From assembly GCF_019297835.1 (NCBI RefSeq), contig NZ_CP079203.1, forward strand, positions 248,001-312,000: a stretch of DNA of 64,000 bases, read 5' to 3'. This document shows positions 56,835 through 64,000 of this stretch, in pieces (positions within the stretch are counted from its first letter, which is position 1; the number at the start of each line of letters is the position of its first letter). The notes beneath the pieces are model-generated. The model ran no database searches. It was not told where the DNA came from and worked only from the letters and a program-made list of their open reading frames with translations. The DNA is from Sphingomonas sanguinis (GTDB lineage: Bacteria; Pseudomonadota; Alphaproteobacteria; Sphingomonadales; Sphingomonadaceae). Position numbers and translations under genes: made by a program.

Positions 56835-56959
56835 TTTCCTCCCCTGTGAGGGGAGGGGGGACCATGCGCAGCATGGTGGAGGGGTGTCCCGCTATCGAGA
56901 GGGTGACACCCCTCCCTCAGGGCTTTGCCCTGCCACCTCCCCTTGCAGGGGAGGAGTTT
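56835..56959. repeat. Composite palindromic intergenic repeat, family A copy 5
   Basis: Starts TTTCCTCCCCTGTGAGGGGA and ends TCCCCTTGCAGGGGAGGA. The middle has ACCATGCGCAGCATGGTGGA and CGCTATCGAGAGGG. It is almost identical to the copy at 61181 over most of its length and is the left bracket of the TonB receptor 3-GH43 pair. Confidence 0.92.
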
Positions 56960-57061
56960 CACAGCGGTTCGCGTTGCCACTTTCTAATATTTTCCGGGCG
57001 AGAAAGCTTCTCCGTCTGCGGCTTCATGCGCCCTGCCTAACGCACGTATCATTTTGCAACA

Positions 57062-57108
57062 TTGACACGAGCGCCAAAACAGGAAATGACTACTGGTAAC
57101 GTTACCAG
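57062..57108 (+). promoter_or_regulatory. Promoter with LacI-type operator for TonB receptor 3
   Basis: TTGACA (57062-57067) is a consensus -35; at 17 bp spacing the -10 AATGAC is weak. CTGGTAACGTTACCAG (57093-57108) is a perfect 16-bp palindrome with the central CG typical of LacI/GalR operators. It would cover the transcription start, fitting repression. A LacI-type gene lies 4.2 kb downstream. Confidence 0.75.
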
Positions 57109-57138
57109 ATAAAACAGAAACGAAAAGGGATGAGGATC

Positions 57139-60129
57139 ATGATGAAGACGGGAATGCATACCCGGCGGCTGCGCTGTCGTGTGCTGGGGGCGGCCAGCCT
57201 GATGGTTCTGGCGGGCGGGATGATCGCCGCACCGGCCTGGGCGCAGGTTCCGCCGAACCAGGCAACGCAGGACACGTCATCCGATCAGGCGACCGTCCAG
57301 GCGGCCGCGCCTCAGGCGGATCAGACCGACGAAGCCCCGACCCGCGACATCATCGTGACCGGATCGCGCATCACCACCGGCGGCTTTACCGCGCCGACCC
57401 CGACCACGGTGATCGGCGAGGAACAGATCGCCGCCAACGCCCAGCCCAACGTCTTCACCACCGTCGCCCAGCTTCCCTCGCTCCAGGGTTCGACCGGCAC
57501 CGCGACGAACACCTTCAGCACGTCGAGCGGGCAGCAGGGCCTCAGTTCCTTCTCGCTGCGCGGCGTCGGCGCGATCCGCACGCTGACCCTGCTCGACGGC
57601 CAGCGCGTCGTCGGCGCGAACGTGACCGGCGTGCCCGATATCAGCCTGTTCCCGCAGTTGCTGATCAAGCGGGTCGATGTCGTCAACGGCGGCGCTTCGG
57701 CCTCCTATGGCTCGGATGCGGTCGGCGGTGTGGTCAACTTCATCACCGATACCCGGTTCAAGGGGATCAAGGGCAATATCCAGGGCGGCGTCACCACCTA
57801 TGGCGACGATCAGCAGGTGCTGGTCCAGTTGGCGGGCGGCACCAGCCTGTTGAACGACAGCCTGCATGTGATCGCCAGCACCGAATATGCGCATGAGGAC
57901 GGCGTCGGCGGCGGCGACTTCGGCATCGGTCTGGCGAACGGCCGCGACTGGTTCCGTCAGTCGACGCTGATCAACCGCAACGTCCTGAACGACGGGTCGC
58001 CGCAATATCTGTTCCGCGACTATGCCCAGTCCTATAATTACACCAAATACGGCCTGATCACCGCTGGGCCGCTTCAGGGCATTGCGTTCGACCAGTCGGG
58101 CAACCCGTTCCAGTTCCAATATGGCTCGAACGGCGTGCCCGCGCGCGACGCGGCGGGCAATGTCCGGGGCTGTCTGCCCGGCTTCTGCCAGGGCGGCGAC
58201 CTGTCCGGCAACGTCGATGCGGGCCGCTCGCTCCAGTCGAAGATCCAGCGCGTCAACAGCTATGGCCGCATCGGCTATGACTTCGCGCCCAATGGCGAAA
58301 TCTACGGCACGATCAATATCGGCCAGGTCAAGACCAACAACCAGCCGGTCGGCGGGCAGAACCGCCCGAACCTGACCATCCAGTGCGCCAACCCTTATGT
58401 CCCCGCGCTGGTCAAGGCGCAGTGCGCGACGGCGGGCATCACCAATTTCCAGTACGGCACCAGCAACGCCGCGCTGGGCAACACCCAGGTCTATACCGAT
58501 CGCCGCCAGTTCCGCTTCGTCGCGGGCGCCAAGGGGCGTGAGGCGGTGCTCGGATCCGACTGGTCGTACGACATGTATTACGAGCACGGCACCAATTATA
58601 CGGATGTTGATGTCAGCAACATCATGCTGTCGCGCCGCTTCAACCAGGCGATCAACGCGACCACGCTGAACGGCGCGATCGTCTGCGCCGATGCGACCGC
58701 GCGGGCGAACGGGTGTCAGCCGCTCAACATCTTCGGCGGCAATCCCTCGGCGGCGGCGATCGGCTATATCATGCCGCAATACGGGCCCTATCAGCGGACC
58801 CGCCAGACGCAGGACGTCATCAGCCTGAACTTCTCGGGCTCGCCCTTCTCGTCCTGGGCCGGGCCGGTATCGATCGCGTTCGGCGGCGAGTTCCGCCACG
58901 AATTCTACCGCGTGCGCGCCGATCCCTATGGCGCGGGCTTTGCCAACACCCCGGCCAATGCCAATTATCCCGCCGACCCCGCGCTGCTGGCGGACGGCAA
59001 CAACTGGTATGCGGGCAATTACAAGAACGGGACCGGCGCCTATAGCGTCAAGGAAGCGTTCGTCGAAGCCGACCTGCCGATCATCAATTCGGATGCCGGT
59101 GGCCGCGCCAACATCAACGGCGCGGTGCGCGTCACCGACTACAGCACCTCGGGCACGGTCTGGGCGTGGAAGATCGGCGGCACCTGGGACCTGCCGGTCG
59201 ATGGCCTGCGCATCCGTGGCGTGACCTCGCGCGATGTCCGTGCGCCCAACCTGTCGGAGCTGTTCGCCGCGCCCGTCACCACGACGCTGCCGGGCTTTTT
59301 CGATCCGTTCCGCAACGTCAATGTGCTGGCGCTTCAGAACACGATCGGCAACGTCAACCTGACGCCCGAAATCGCACGTAACACGACGCTGGGCATCGCC
59401 TTCTCCAACTCGCAGGCGATCCCGGGCCTCAGCCTGTCGGTCGACTATTACAAGATCAAGATCACCGACGTCATCTCCAGCCTGGGCGCGCAGGACATCG
59501 TCAACCTGTGCTACCTCAATATCGCGCCAGAGACCTGCGGCGTGTTCAACCTGAACAACCCCAACGGCCCGAACTTCATCAACGTCCAGTCGTTCAACCT
59601 GGCGTCGATCCTGACCGACGGCTTCGATATCGAGGCGAGCTATCGCTGGCGCAATCCGCTGGGCCTGCCGGGCAGCCTGACGCTGCGCGCGCTGGCGACC
59701 AATATCCGCCGCTTCATCACCGACACCGGCCTGCCGAACACGATCCCGAACGACACGGCGGGCGTGAACATCGGCAACACGCCCAAGTGGAAGTGGCTGG
59801 CGGTGCAGACCTATGCCACCGACGACTGGTCGCTGCTGCTTCAGGAGCGCTGGTTCAGCGACGGTAAGCTCGGCAATCAATATATCGAATGCACCACCGG
59901 CTGCCCCGCCTCGACCGCGAACCGGCCGACCATCGACAACAACTTCATTCCCGGCGCCTTCTATTTCGACATTGGCGGCACCTATAACGTTAGCAAGGCG
60001 GTGACGGCCTATTTCAAGGTCGACAACGTGTTCAACCGCGACCCGGCCCGCTCGCCCTATTTCGTCAATCCGGCGCTGTATGACGTACTCGGGCGGGTGT
60101 TCCGCGCGGGTGTCCGCTTCAATTTCTGA
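57139..60129 (+). CDS. TonB-dependent receptor 3 (xylan/oligosaccharide type)
   Basis: 996 aa from the ATG at 57139 (AAAAGGG 9 bases upstream; ATGs at 57130 and 57142 are alternatives). Signal peptide to about residue 35 (A-W-A-Q). TonB box DIIVTGSR, plug with LLDGQRVVG and the GGASASYGSDAVGGVVNFITD motif, long barrel with Cys pairs in predicted loops (GCLPGFCQ, ECTTGCPAS) and a proper C-terminal Phe (GVRFNF). GH43, LacI and MFS genes follow, so plant-derived oligosaccharides, probably xylan or arabinoxylan fragments, are the likely cargo. Confidence 0.94.
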   Translation: MMKTGMHTRRLRCRVLGAASLMVLAGGMIAAPAWAQVPPNQATQDTSSDQATVQAAAPQADQTDEAPTRDIIVTGSRITTGGFTAPTPTTVIGEEQIAANAQPNVFTTVAQLPSLQGSTGTATNTFSTSSGQQGLSSFSLRGVGAIRTLTLLDGQRVVGANVTGVPDISLFPQLLIKRVDVVNGGASASYGSDAVGGVVNFITDTRFKGIKGNIQGGVTTYGDDQQVLVQLAGGTSLLNDSLHVIASTEYAHEDGVGGGDFGIGLANGRDWFRQSTLINRNVLNDGSPQYLFRDYAQSYNYTKYGLITAGPLQGIAFDQSGNPFQFQYGSNGVPARDAAGNVRGCLPGFCQGGDLSGNVDAGRSLQSKIQRVNSYGRIGYDFAPNGEIYGTINIGQVKTNNQPVGGQNRPNLTIQCANPYVPALVKAQCATAGITNFQYGTSNAALGNTQVYTDRRQFRFVAGAKGREAVLGSDWSYDMYYEHGTNYTDVDVSNIMLSRRFNQAINATTLNGAIVCADATARANGCQPLNIFGGNPSAAAIGYIMPQYGPYQRTRQTQDVISLNFSGSPFSSWAGPVSIAFGGEFRHEFYRVRADPYGAGFANTPANANYPADPALLADGNNWYAGNYKNGTGAYSVKEAFVEADLPIINSDAGGRANINGAVRVTDYSTSGTVWAWKIGGTWDLPVDGLRIRGVTSRDVRAPNLSELFAAPVTTTLPGFFDPFRNVNVLALQNTIGNVNLTPEIARNTTLGIAFSNSQAIPGLSLSVDYYKIKITDVISSLGAQDIVNLCYLNIAPETCGVFNLNNPNGPNFINVQSFNLASILTDGFDIEASYRWRNPLGLPGSLTLRALATNIRRFITDTGLPNTIPNDTAGVNIGNTPKWKWLAVQTYATDDWSLLLQERWFSDGKLGNQYIECTTGCPASTANRPTIDNNFIPGAFYFDIGGTYNVSKAVTAYFKVDNVFNRDPARSPYFVNPALYDVLGRVFRAGVRFNF

Positions 60130-60143
60130 CGGGAACGAAGACC

Positions 60144-61127
60144 ATGACGATGTTGCGGACGATCGCGTCCCTTATGCTGCTGGCCGTGTCGGGGGCTGCG
60201 CTGGCGGCCGACCGGCCGGGGAGCAACCCGATCATCCGCGACAAGTTCACGGCGGACCCCGCGCCGCTGGTCGTGGGGGATCGGCTGTACCTCTATGTCG
60301 GGCATGACGAAGCGCAGCGCGACGAGATGTTCAACATGAAGGAGTGGCTGGTCTATTCCACCACCGACATGAAGCATTGGACGCCGCACGAGCCCATCAT
60401 GAACGTAAAGGACTTCAAATGGGCCAAGAAGGACGCCTGGGCCAGCCAAGCGATCTACAAGAACGGCAAATACTGGTTCTACGCCGCCGTCGAGCATGAC
60501 AATAGCCATCCGGGCAAGGCCATCGCCGTCGCCGTATCCGACAAGCCGACCGGCCCCTTCGTAGATGCCAAGGGATCGGCGCTCATCACCAACGAGATGA
60601 CGCCAAAGGGGACGCATAGCTGGGAAGACATCGATCCGACCGTCATGACCGACGATGACGGTACGACCTGGATCGCGTGGGGCAACCGGCAATGCTATAT
60701 CGCCAAGCTGAAGCCCAACATGATCGAGATCGACGGCCCGATCGCCGAGATCACCCCGCCGCATTTCGAAGAGGGGCCTTGGCTGCACAAGCGCGGCAAG
60801 CTCTATTACCTCACCTATGCCTCGCTCGACCGGACGACGCAGCGGGACGAGCATGTCTCCTACGCCACCGCGCCGTCGCTGAAGGGGCCGTGGACCTATC
60901 GCGGGCTGCTGACCGGATCGGGCAAGTACAGCTTCACCATCCATCCGGGAATCGCCGACTTCAAGGGTAAGTCGTACCTGTTCCTGCACAATGCGAACCT
61001 CGCCATCGGCGACCAGAGCGGTGCGATCGGACGGCGCGCGGTGACGGTCGAGCGGCTTTATTATAATCCGGATGGAACGATGAAGCCGGTGGTGCAGACC
61101 GACGCCGGTGTTTCGGCGGCGCGGTAG
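60144..61127 (+). CDS. Exported glycoside hydrolase family 43
   Basis: 327 aa. Signal peptide to about residue 21 (A-L-A-A). Five-blade beta-propeller enzyme; the three catalytic acids can be placed: general base Asp38 (KFTADPAPLV), pKa modulator Asp164 (WEDIDPTV), general acid Glu210 (HFEEGPWL). Family 43 enzymes include beta-xylosidases and alpha-L-arabinofuranosidases with inversion of configuration. It follows the receptor gene by 14 bp and is probably in the same operon. It would work in the periplasm on oligosaccharides brought in by the receptor. Confidence 0.93.
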   Translation: MTMLRTIASLMLLAVSGAALAADRPGSNPIIRDKFTADPAPLVVGDRLYLYVGHDEAQRDEMFNMKEWLVYSTTDMKHWTPHEPIMNVKDFKWAKKDAWASQAIYKNGKYWFYAAVEHDNSHPGKAIAVAVSDKPTGPFVDAKGSALITNEMTPKGTHSWEDIDPTVMTDDDGTTWIAWGNRQCYIAKLKPNMIEIDGPIAEITPPHFEEGPWLHKRGKLYYLTYASLDRTTQRDEHVSYATAPSLKGPWTYRGLLTGSGKYSFTIHPGIADFKGKSYLFLHNANLAIGDQSGAIGRRAVTVERLYYNPDGTMKPVVQTDAGVSAAR

Positions 61128-61180
61128 GGGTGGGATGGTCGTGTTATCGCCGCCTCGAACGGGGCGGCATCCTCCATCAT

Positions 61181-61303
61181 ATTCCTCCCCTGCAAGGGGA
61201 GGGGGACCATGCGCAGCATGGTGGAGGGGTGTCTCGCTATCGAGAGGGCGAGACACCTCCGTCAGGCCTGCGGCCTGCCACCTCCCCTTACAGGGGAGGA
61301 ATA
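61181..61303. repeat. Composite palindromic intergenic repeat, family A copy 6
   Basis: Near-identical to the copy at 56835: ATTCCTCCCCTGCAAGGGGA at the left end, ACCATGCGCAGCATGGTGGA and CGCTATCGAGAGGG in the middle, CTCCCCTTACAGGGGAGGAA at the right end. Lies between the convergent GH43 and LacI genes. It is the right bracket of the receptor-GH43 pair. Confidence 0.92.
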
Positions 61304-61306
61304 GAG

Positions 61307-62347
61307 TTACGAACGCGGCGGGGCGGTGGAGTCGCGTTCGATCAGCTGGTGCTCCAGCACCGTGACACGCGGCTGGCCGTTCGGTGCCGGAACCCCGCCG
61401 CGAATTTCCTGGATCAGCCTCTGCAACGCCTCGGTCGCCAGCGCGCGGACCGGTTGGTGGATGGTGGTCAGCGGCGGCCAGAGCGTCGTCGCGGCGGTGC
61501 TGTCGTCGAAGCCCACCACGGTCAGATCGCCCGGCACGTCCAGATGCCGCCGATGCGCGACCGAGACGATCGCGGCGGCCATGTCGTCGTTGCTGGCGAA
61601 GATCGCGGTCGGCGGACTTTCGCCGCCGAGCAGCGTCTCGCCCGCCGTCAGGCCCGAGGCATAGCTGTAATCGCCCTGGACGACCCGCGTTTCCAGCCCG
61701 CCTTCCTCCTCGACCGCGCGGCTAAAGCCCGCCAGACGCTCGATACTGGCCGACTGGCCGGGATTGCCATGGACGAAGCCGATGCGGCGATGGCCCAGCC
61801 CGATCAGGTGGCGGGTCATGTCATAGGCAGCGCGCGCATTGTCGATCCAGACGGACACGGCATCGGGCGCGACGCCGCCGATCACCGCCATGGGCAGCCC
61901 CGCCGCGCGGATGATGTCGCGCACGAAGTCGGACTCGCCGAGCGGCGGCGCCAGGATGACGCCTGCGATCCGCTGCTCGATCAGCCCCTCGATCGCCTCG
62001 CGCGCGGGCGGGCGGCCCTGTTCGCCCTTCAGCAGGAACAGCTGCGCCGCGCGGGTCGAGGCTTCCTCGAACACGCCGACCAGCAGCTCGCTCATGAAGG
62101 CGGCGCTGGGGTTGGAATAGATGACGCCGATGCGGATCTCGCTCGACGTGACCAGGCTGCGCGCCATCAGATTGGGTGTGTAGTTCAGCCGCTTGATGAC
62201 CTCGCGAACGTGCGCCCGCACCTCGTTGCGGACGCCCGCATCGCCGTTGATGACGCGCGAGACGGTCATGGGCGAGACACCCGCCTCCTTGGCCACGTCG
62301 ATGATGGTCACGCCGCGCGGGCGCCGTCGGGTCTTCGTCAAGGTCAT
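61307..62347 (-). CDS. LacI-family transcriptional regulator
   Basis: 346 aa. HTH VTIIDVAKEAGVSPMTVSRVINGD with the hinge helix RLNYTPNLMARSL, then the periplasmic-binding-protein-like sugar domain (VIYSNPSAAFMSELLVGVFEEA...IFASNDDMAAAIVSVA...GDLTVVGFDDS). It probably represses the surrounding receptor/GH43 genes and the divergent MFS gene until a xylose- or arabinose-containing inducer binds. The CTGGTAACGTTACCAG palindrome before the receptor gene fits its HTH class. Confidence 0.94.
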   Translation of the reverse strand: MTLTKTRRRPRGVTIIDVAKEAGVSPMTVSRVINGDAGVRNEVRAHVREVIKRLNYTPNLMARSLVTSSEIRIGVIYSNPSAAFMSELLVGVFEEASTRAAQLFLLKGEQGRPPAREAIEGLIEQRIAGVILAPPLGESDFVRDIIRAAGLPMAVIGGVAPDAVSVWIDNARAAYDMTRHLIGLGHRRIGFVHGNPGQSASIERLAGFSRAVEEEGGLETRVVQGDYSYASGLTAGETLLGGESPPTAIFASNDDMAAAIVSVAHRRHLDVPGDLTVVGFDDSTAATTLWPPLTTIHQPVRALATEALQRLIQEIRGGVPAPNGQPRVTVLEHQLIERDSTAPPRS

Positions 62348-62421
62348 CCTGTCGCGTCATCGGGCTTCACGCTATGCCGATGTTCGCCGACAGCCGTGCC
62401 CCGGCAGAGGCCGACAGGTCA

Positions 62422-63702
62422 ATGGGAACGACATATGGCGAACAGGCCGAAGGACCGCATGTGAAGGGTTTTCCCTATATCCGCTGGACGATCATCGCCC
62501 TGTTCGTGGGCGCGATGGTCATCAACTATCTGACGCGCAGCATCCTGGGCGTCGCCGCGCCCGCGATCATGGCCGAGCAGCATATCAGTTCCGAACAATA
62601 TAGCTGGATCACCGGCGCCTTTCAGTTCGGCATCATGTTCCAGCCGGTGGCGGGTTATCTGCTCGACCTGATCGGCCTGAAGATCGGCTTCACCCTGTTC
62701 GTCGCGGTGTGGTCGTGCATCACCATCGGCCATGGCTTCGCCAATGGCTGGCTGAGCTTTGCCGGTCTTCGCGGCGCGCTCGGGCTGGTCGAGGGATCGG
62801 CGCAACCGGCGGGCATGAAGGTCGTCGCGGAGTGGTTTCCGGCGCGCGAGCGCGGGGTGGCGGGCGGCATCTATCAGATCGGGGCCTCGTTCGGTGCGGT
62901 CTTCGCGCCCCCGCTCGTCGCCTGGGCGGTCTTCCACCATAGCTGGCGTGCGGCGTTCTTCGTGGCGGGCGGGCTGGGGCTGCTCTGGGTACTGGCCTGG
63001 CTGTTCTGGTACGCGCCGCCCGCGCGCCACCGGGCCCTGTCCGCGCGCGAGCGGACGTTGATCGTCGAGGGACAGGAAGCCGCGCTCGTCAAGCAGCGCC
63101 GCCGTCCGCCGCTGGGCGAGCTGTTGCGCCGTCGCAATCTCTGGGCGATCGCGGCGGCGCGGTTCCTGGCCGATCCGGTCTGGGGCATGCTGTCGCTGTG
63201 GATGCCGCTCTATCTCGTCCAGGCGCGGCATTTCGACCTGACCCAGATCGCGATGTTCGCCTGGCTGCCCTTCCTGGCCGCCGATCTGGGGTGCCTGTTC
63301 GGTCCGGCGGTCGTCGCCTTCCTGCAGCGGCGCGACGTCAACCTGATCGACGCGCGGCGCGGCGCCTTTACTCTGGGCGCGGTGCTGATGACGGGCATGA
63401 TGTTCGTCGGCAGCGTCAACAGCCCCGTCGCCGCCGTCGCGCTGCTGTGTCTGGGCGGTTTCGCGCACCAGACGCTGTCGGTCACCGTCATCACGTTATG
63501 CTCGGACCTGTTCCCGCAGGATCAGGTCGCGACCGCGACGGGCGTGTCGGGCACGGCGGCCAATCTGGGCGTCCTGATCTTCACCCTGACGCTCGGCTCG
63601 CTGGTCGATCAGGTCGGCTATCAGCCCTTCTTCATCCTGCTGGGCCTGCTCGATCTGGCGGGCGCGGCTCTCCTCTGGACCTTGGTGCGCAAACCCGCAT
63701 GA
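62422..63702 (+). CDS. MFS sugar/sugar-acid transporter (ACS family, ExuT-like)
   Basis: 426 aa from the ATG at 62422; an in-frame ATG at 62374 lies only 26 bp from the LacI start and is less likely. Twelve membrane segments, MFS signature near G-Y-L-L-D-L-I-G, and the ACS-type features [17 protein letters not shown] and [18 protein letters not shown]. Relatives carry hexuronates and other sugar acids, so glucuronic acid side groups of glucuronoxylan or the sugars released by GH43 are both candidates. Divergent from the LacI gene, and its stop overlaps the next GH43 start by 4 nt. Confidence 0.9.
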   Translation: MGTTYGEQAEGPHVKGFPYIRWTIIALFVGAMVINYLTRSILGVAAPAIMAEQHISSEQYSWITGAFQFGIMFQPVAGYLLDLIGLKIGFTLFVAVWSCITIGHGFANGWLSFAGLRGALGLVEGSAQPAGMKVVAEWFPARERGVAGGIYQIGASFGAVFAPPLVAWAVFHHSWRAAFFVAGGLGLLWVLAWLFWYAPPARHRALSARERTLIVEGQEAALVKQRRRPPLGELLRRRNLWAIAAARFLADPVWGMLSLWMPLYLVQARHFDLTQIAMFAWLPFLAADLGCLFGPAVVAFLQRRDVNLIDARRGAFTLGAVLMTGMMFVGSVNSPVAAVALLCLGGFAHQTLSVTVITLCSDLFPQDQVATATGVSGTAANLGVLIFTLTLGSLVDQVGYQPFFILLGLLDLAGAALLWTLVRKPA

Positions 63703-64000
63703 CCCCGAACAATCCCATCCTGCCGGGCTTCAACCCCGATCCCTCGATCGTGCGCGTCGGCGAGGATTACTATATCGCGACCTCGACCTTCGAATGGTAT
63801 CCGGGTGTCCAGATTCATCACAGCCGCGATCTGGTGAACTGGACGCTGGTCGCCCGGCCGTTGGCGCGCGCCACCCAGCTCGACATGCGCGGCAATCCGG
63901 ATTCCTGCGGGGTGTGGGCTCCCGACCTCACTTACGCCGACGGACGTTTCCACCTGATCTTCACCGATGTGAAGCGCTATGGCCGCACCACCGTCGACGG
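63699..64000 (+). CDS. Glycoside hydrolase family 43 (beta-xylosidase type), N-terminal part
   Basis: The first 100 codons; the gene runs off the right edge. No signal peptide, so a cytoplasmic enzyme. The opening [22 protein letters not shown] with catalytic-base Asp14, and [21 protein letters not shown], are characteristic of XynB-type GH43 beta-xylosidases that release xylose from xylo-oligosaccharides. ATGA overlap with the MFS gene shows coupled expression of transport and cleavage. Catalytic acid and modulator residues lie outside the window. Confidence 0.9.
   Translation, partial: MTPNNPILPGFNPDPSIVRVGEDYYIATSTFEWYPGVQIHHSRDLVNWTLVARPLARATQLDMRGNPDSCGVWAPDLTYADGRFHLIFTDVKRYGRTTVD

Noticed and set aside
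57277..59880. 867-codon open frame on the minus strand opposite TonB receptor 3
   Set aside because: It is antisense to a complete receptor with signal peptide, plug and barrel; its product is Arg/Asp/Ala-rich with no motifs, as expected of a shadow frame in GC-rich DNA.

Overview
The window reads as ordinary, densely coded chromosome from a GC-rich alphaproteobacterium of the Sphingomonadales, most likely Sphingomonas or a close relative. The signs are three large TonB-dependent receptors with VVTGSR/VVTGTR TonB boxes, E1 beta of pyruvate dehydrogenase carrying its own lipoyl domain, TrmFO, a COX15-type heme A synthase, an S9 protein with a long N-terminal extension, and several dispersed palindromic repeat families in the gaps. 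I see no prophage, insertion sequence, CRISPR array, integrase or plasmid function. The genus is inferred from gene content and style, not from a 16S gene.

Layout. 0-8.4 kb: tail of a histidine-type phosphatase, TonB-dependent receptor 1, an M13 zinc metallopeptidase, a PPOX-type flavoprotein, a Tat-signal SDR (YghA-like) and a DUF2252 protein. 8.5-11.5 kb: TonB-dependent receptor 2 with its own terminator and a leader stem-loop. 11.7-15.9 kb: tRNA-Ser(UGA), then a cell-wall set (MltB-like transglycosylase, RlpA, D,D-carboxypeptidase) running into holB. 16-19.9 kb: purF-SDR pair, a small Rho-N protein, hisI with an overlapping lipoprotein, and a MerR regulator. 20-23.6 kb: MFS exporter-cysK-SleB hydrolase operon, all junctions overlapping by 4 nt. 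23.8-26.3 kb: pdhA-pdhB. 26.3-31.3 kb: a squalene/phytoene-synthase-like protein, an EF-hand protein overlapping trmFO, DUF488, and a soluble chemotaxis-receptor-like protein. 31-36 kb: gyrA-DUF952 and yaaA-SDR. 36-38.2 kb: a TPR-like exported protein and an Lrp/AsnC regulator. 38.4-46.7 kb: an envelope-polysaccharide block (orphan histidine kinase, polysaccharide deacetylase, mannose-1-P guanylyltransferase, polyprenyl-P sugar transferase, large membrane-anchored TPR protein, DUF815 ATPase). 46.8-49.9 kb: tRNA-Pro(CGG), pnuC with a nicotinamide riboside kinase-like gene, lepA. 50-54 kb: modABC, an exported protein of unknown function, a DMT transporter. 54-56.8 kb: rplM-rpsI, ctaA, and a Zur-type Fur regulator. 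57-64 kb: a xylan or arabinoxylan utilisation locus (TonB-dependent receptor 3, GH43, LacI regulator, MFS sugar transporter, second GH43 cut by the window edge).

How the parts work together. The clearest functional unit is the last 7 kb: an outer-membrane receptor brings oligosaccharides in, exported and cytoplasmic GH43 enzymes trim them, an MFS carrier moves the sugars across the inner membrane, and a LacI regulator is likely to switch the set through a perfect 16-bp palindrome just upstream of the receptor gene. The second unit is the 38-46 kb block, where a soluble sensor kinase with a weakened ATP lid sits directly ahead of a polysaccharide deacetylase and next to sugar-nucleotide and lipid-linked-sugar enzymes. 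Six copies of a roughly 125-140 bp composite palindromic repeat sit at gene ends. Two nearly identical copies bracket the receptor-GH43 pair, and one supplies the stop codon of a gene.
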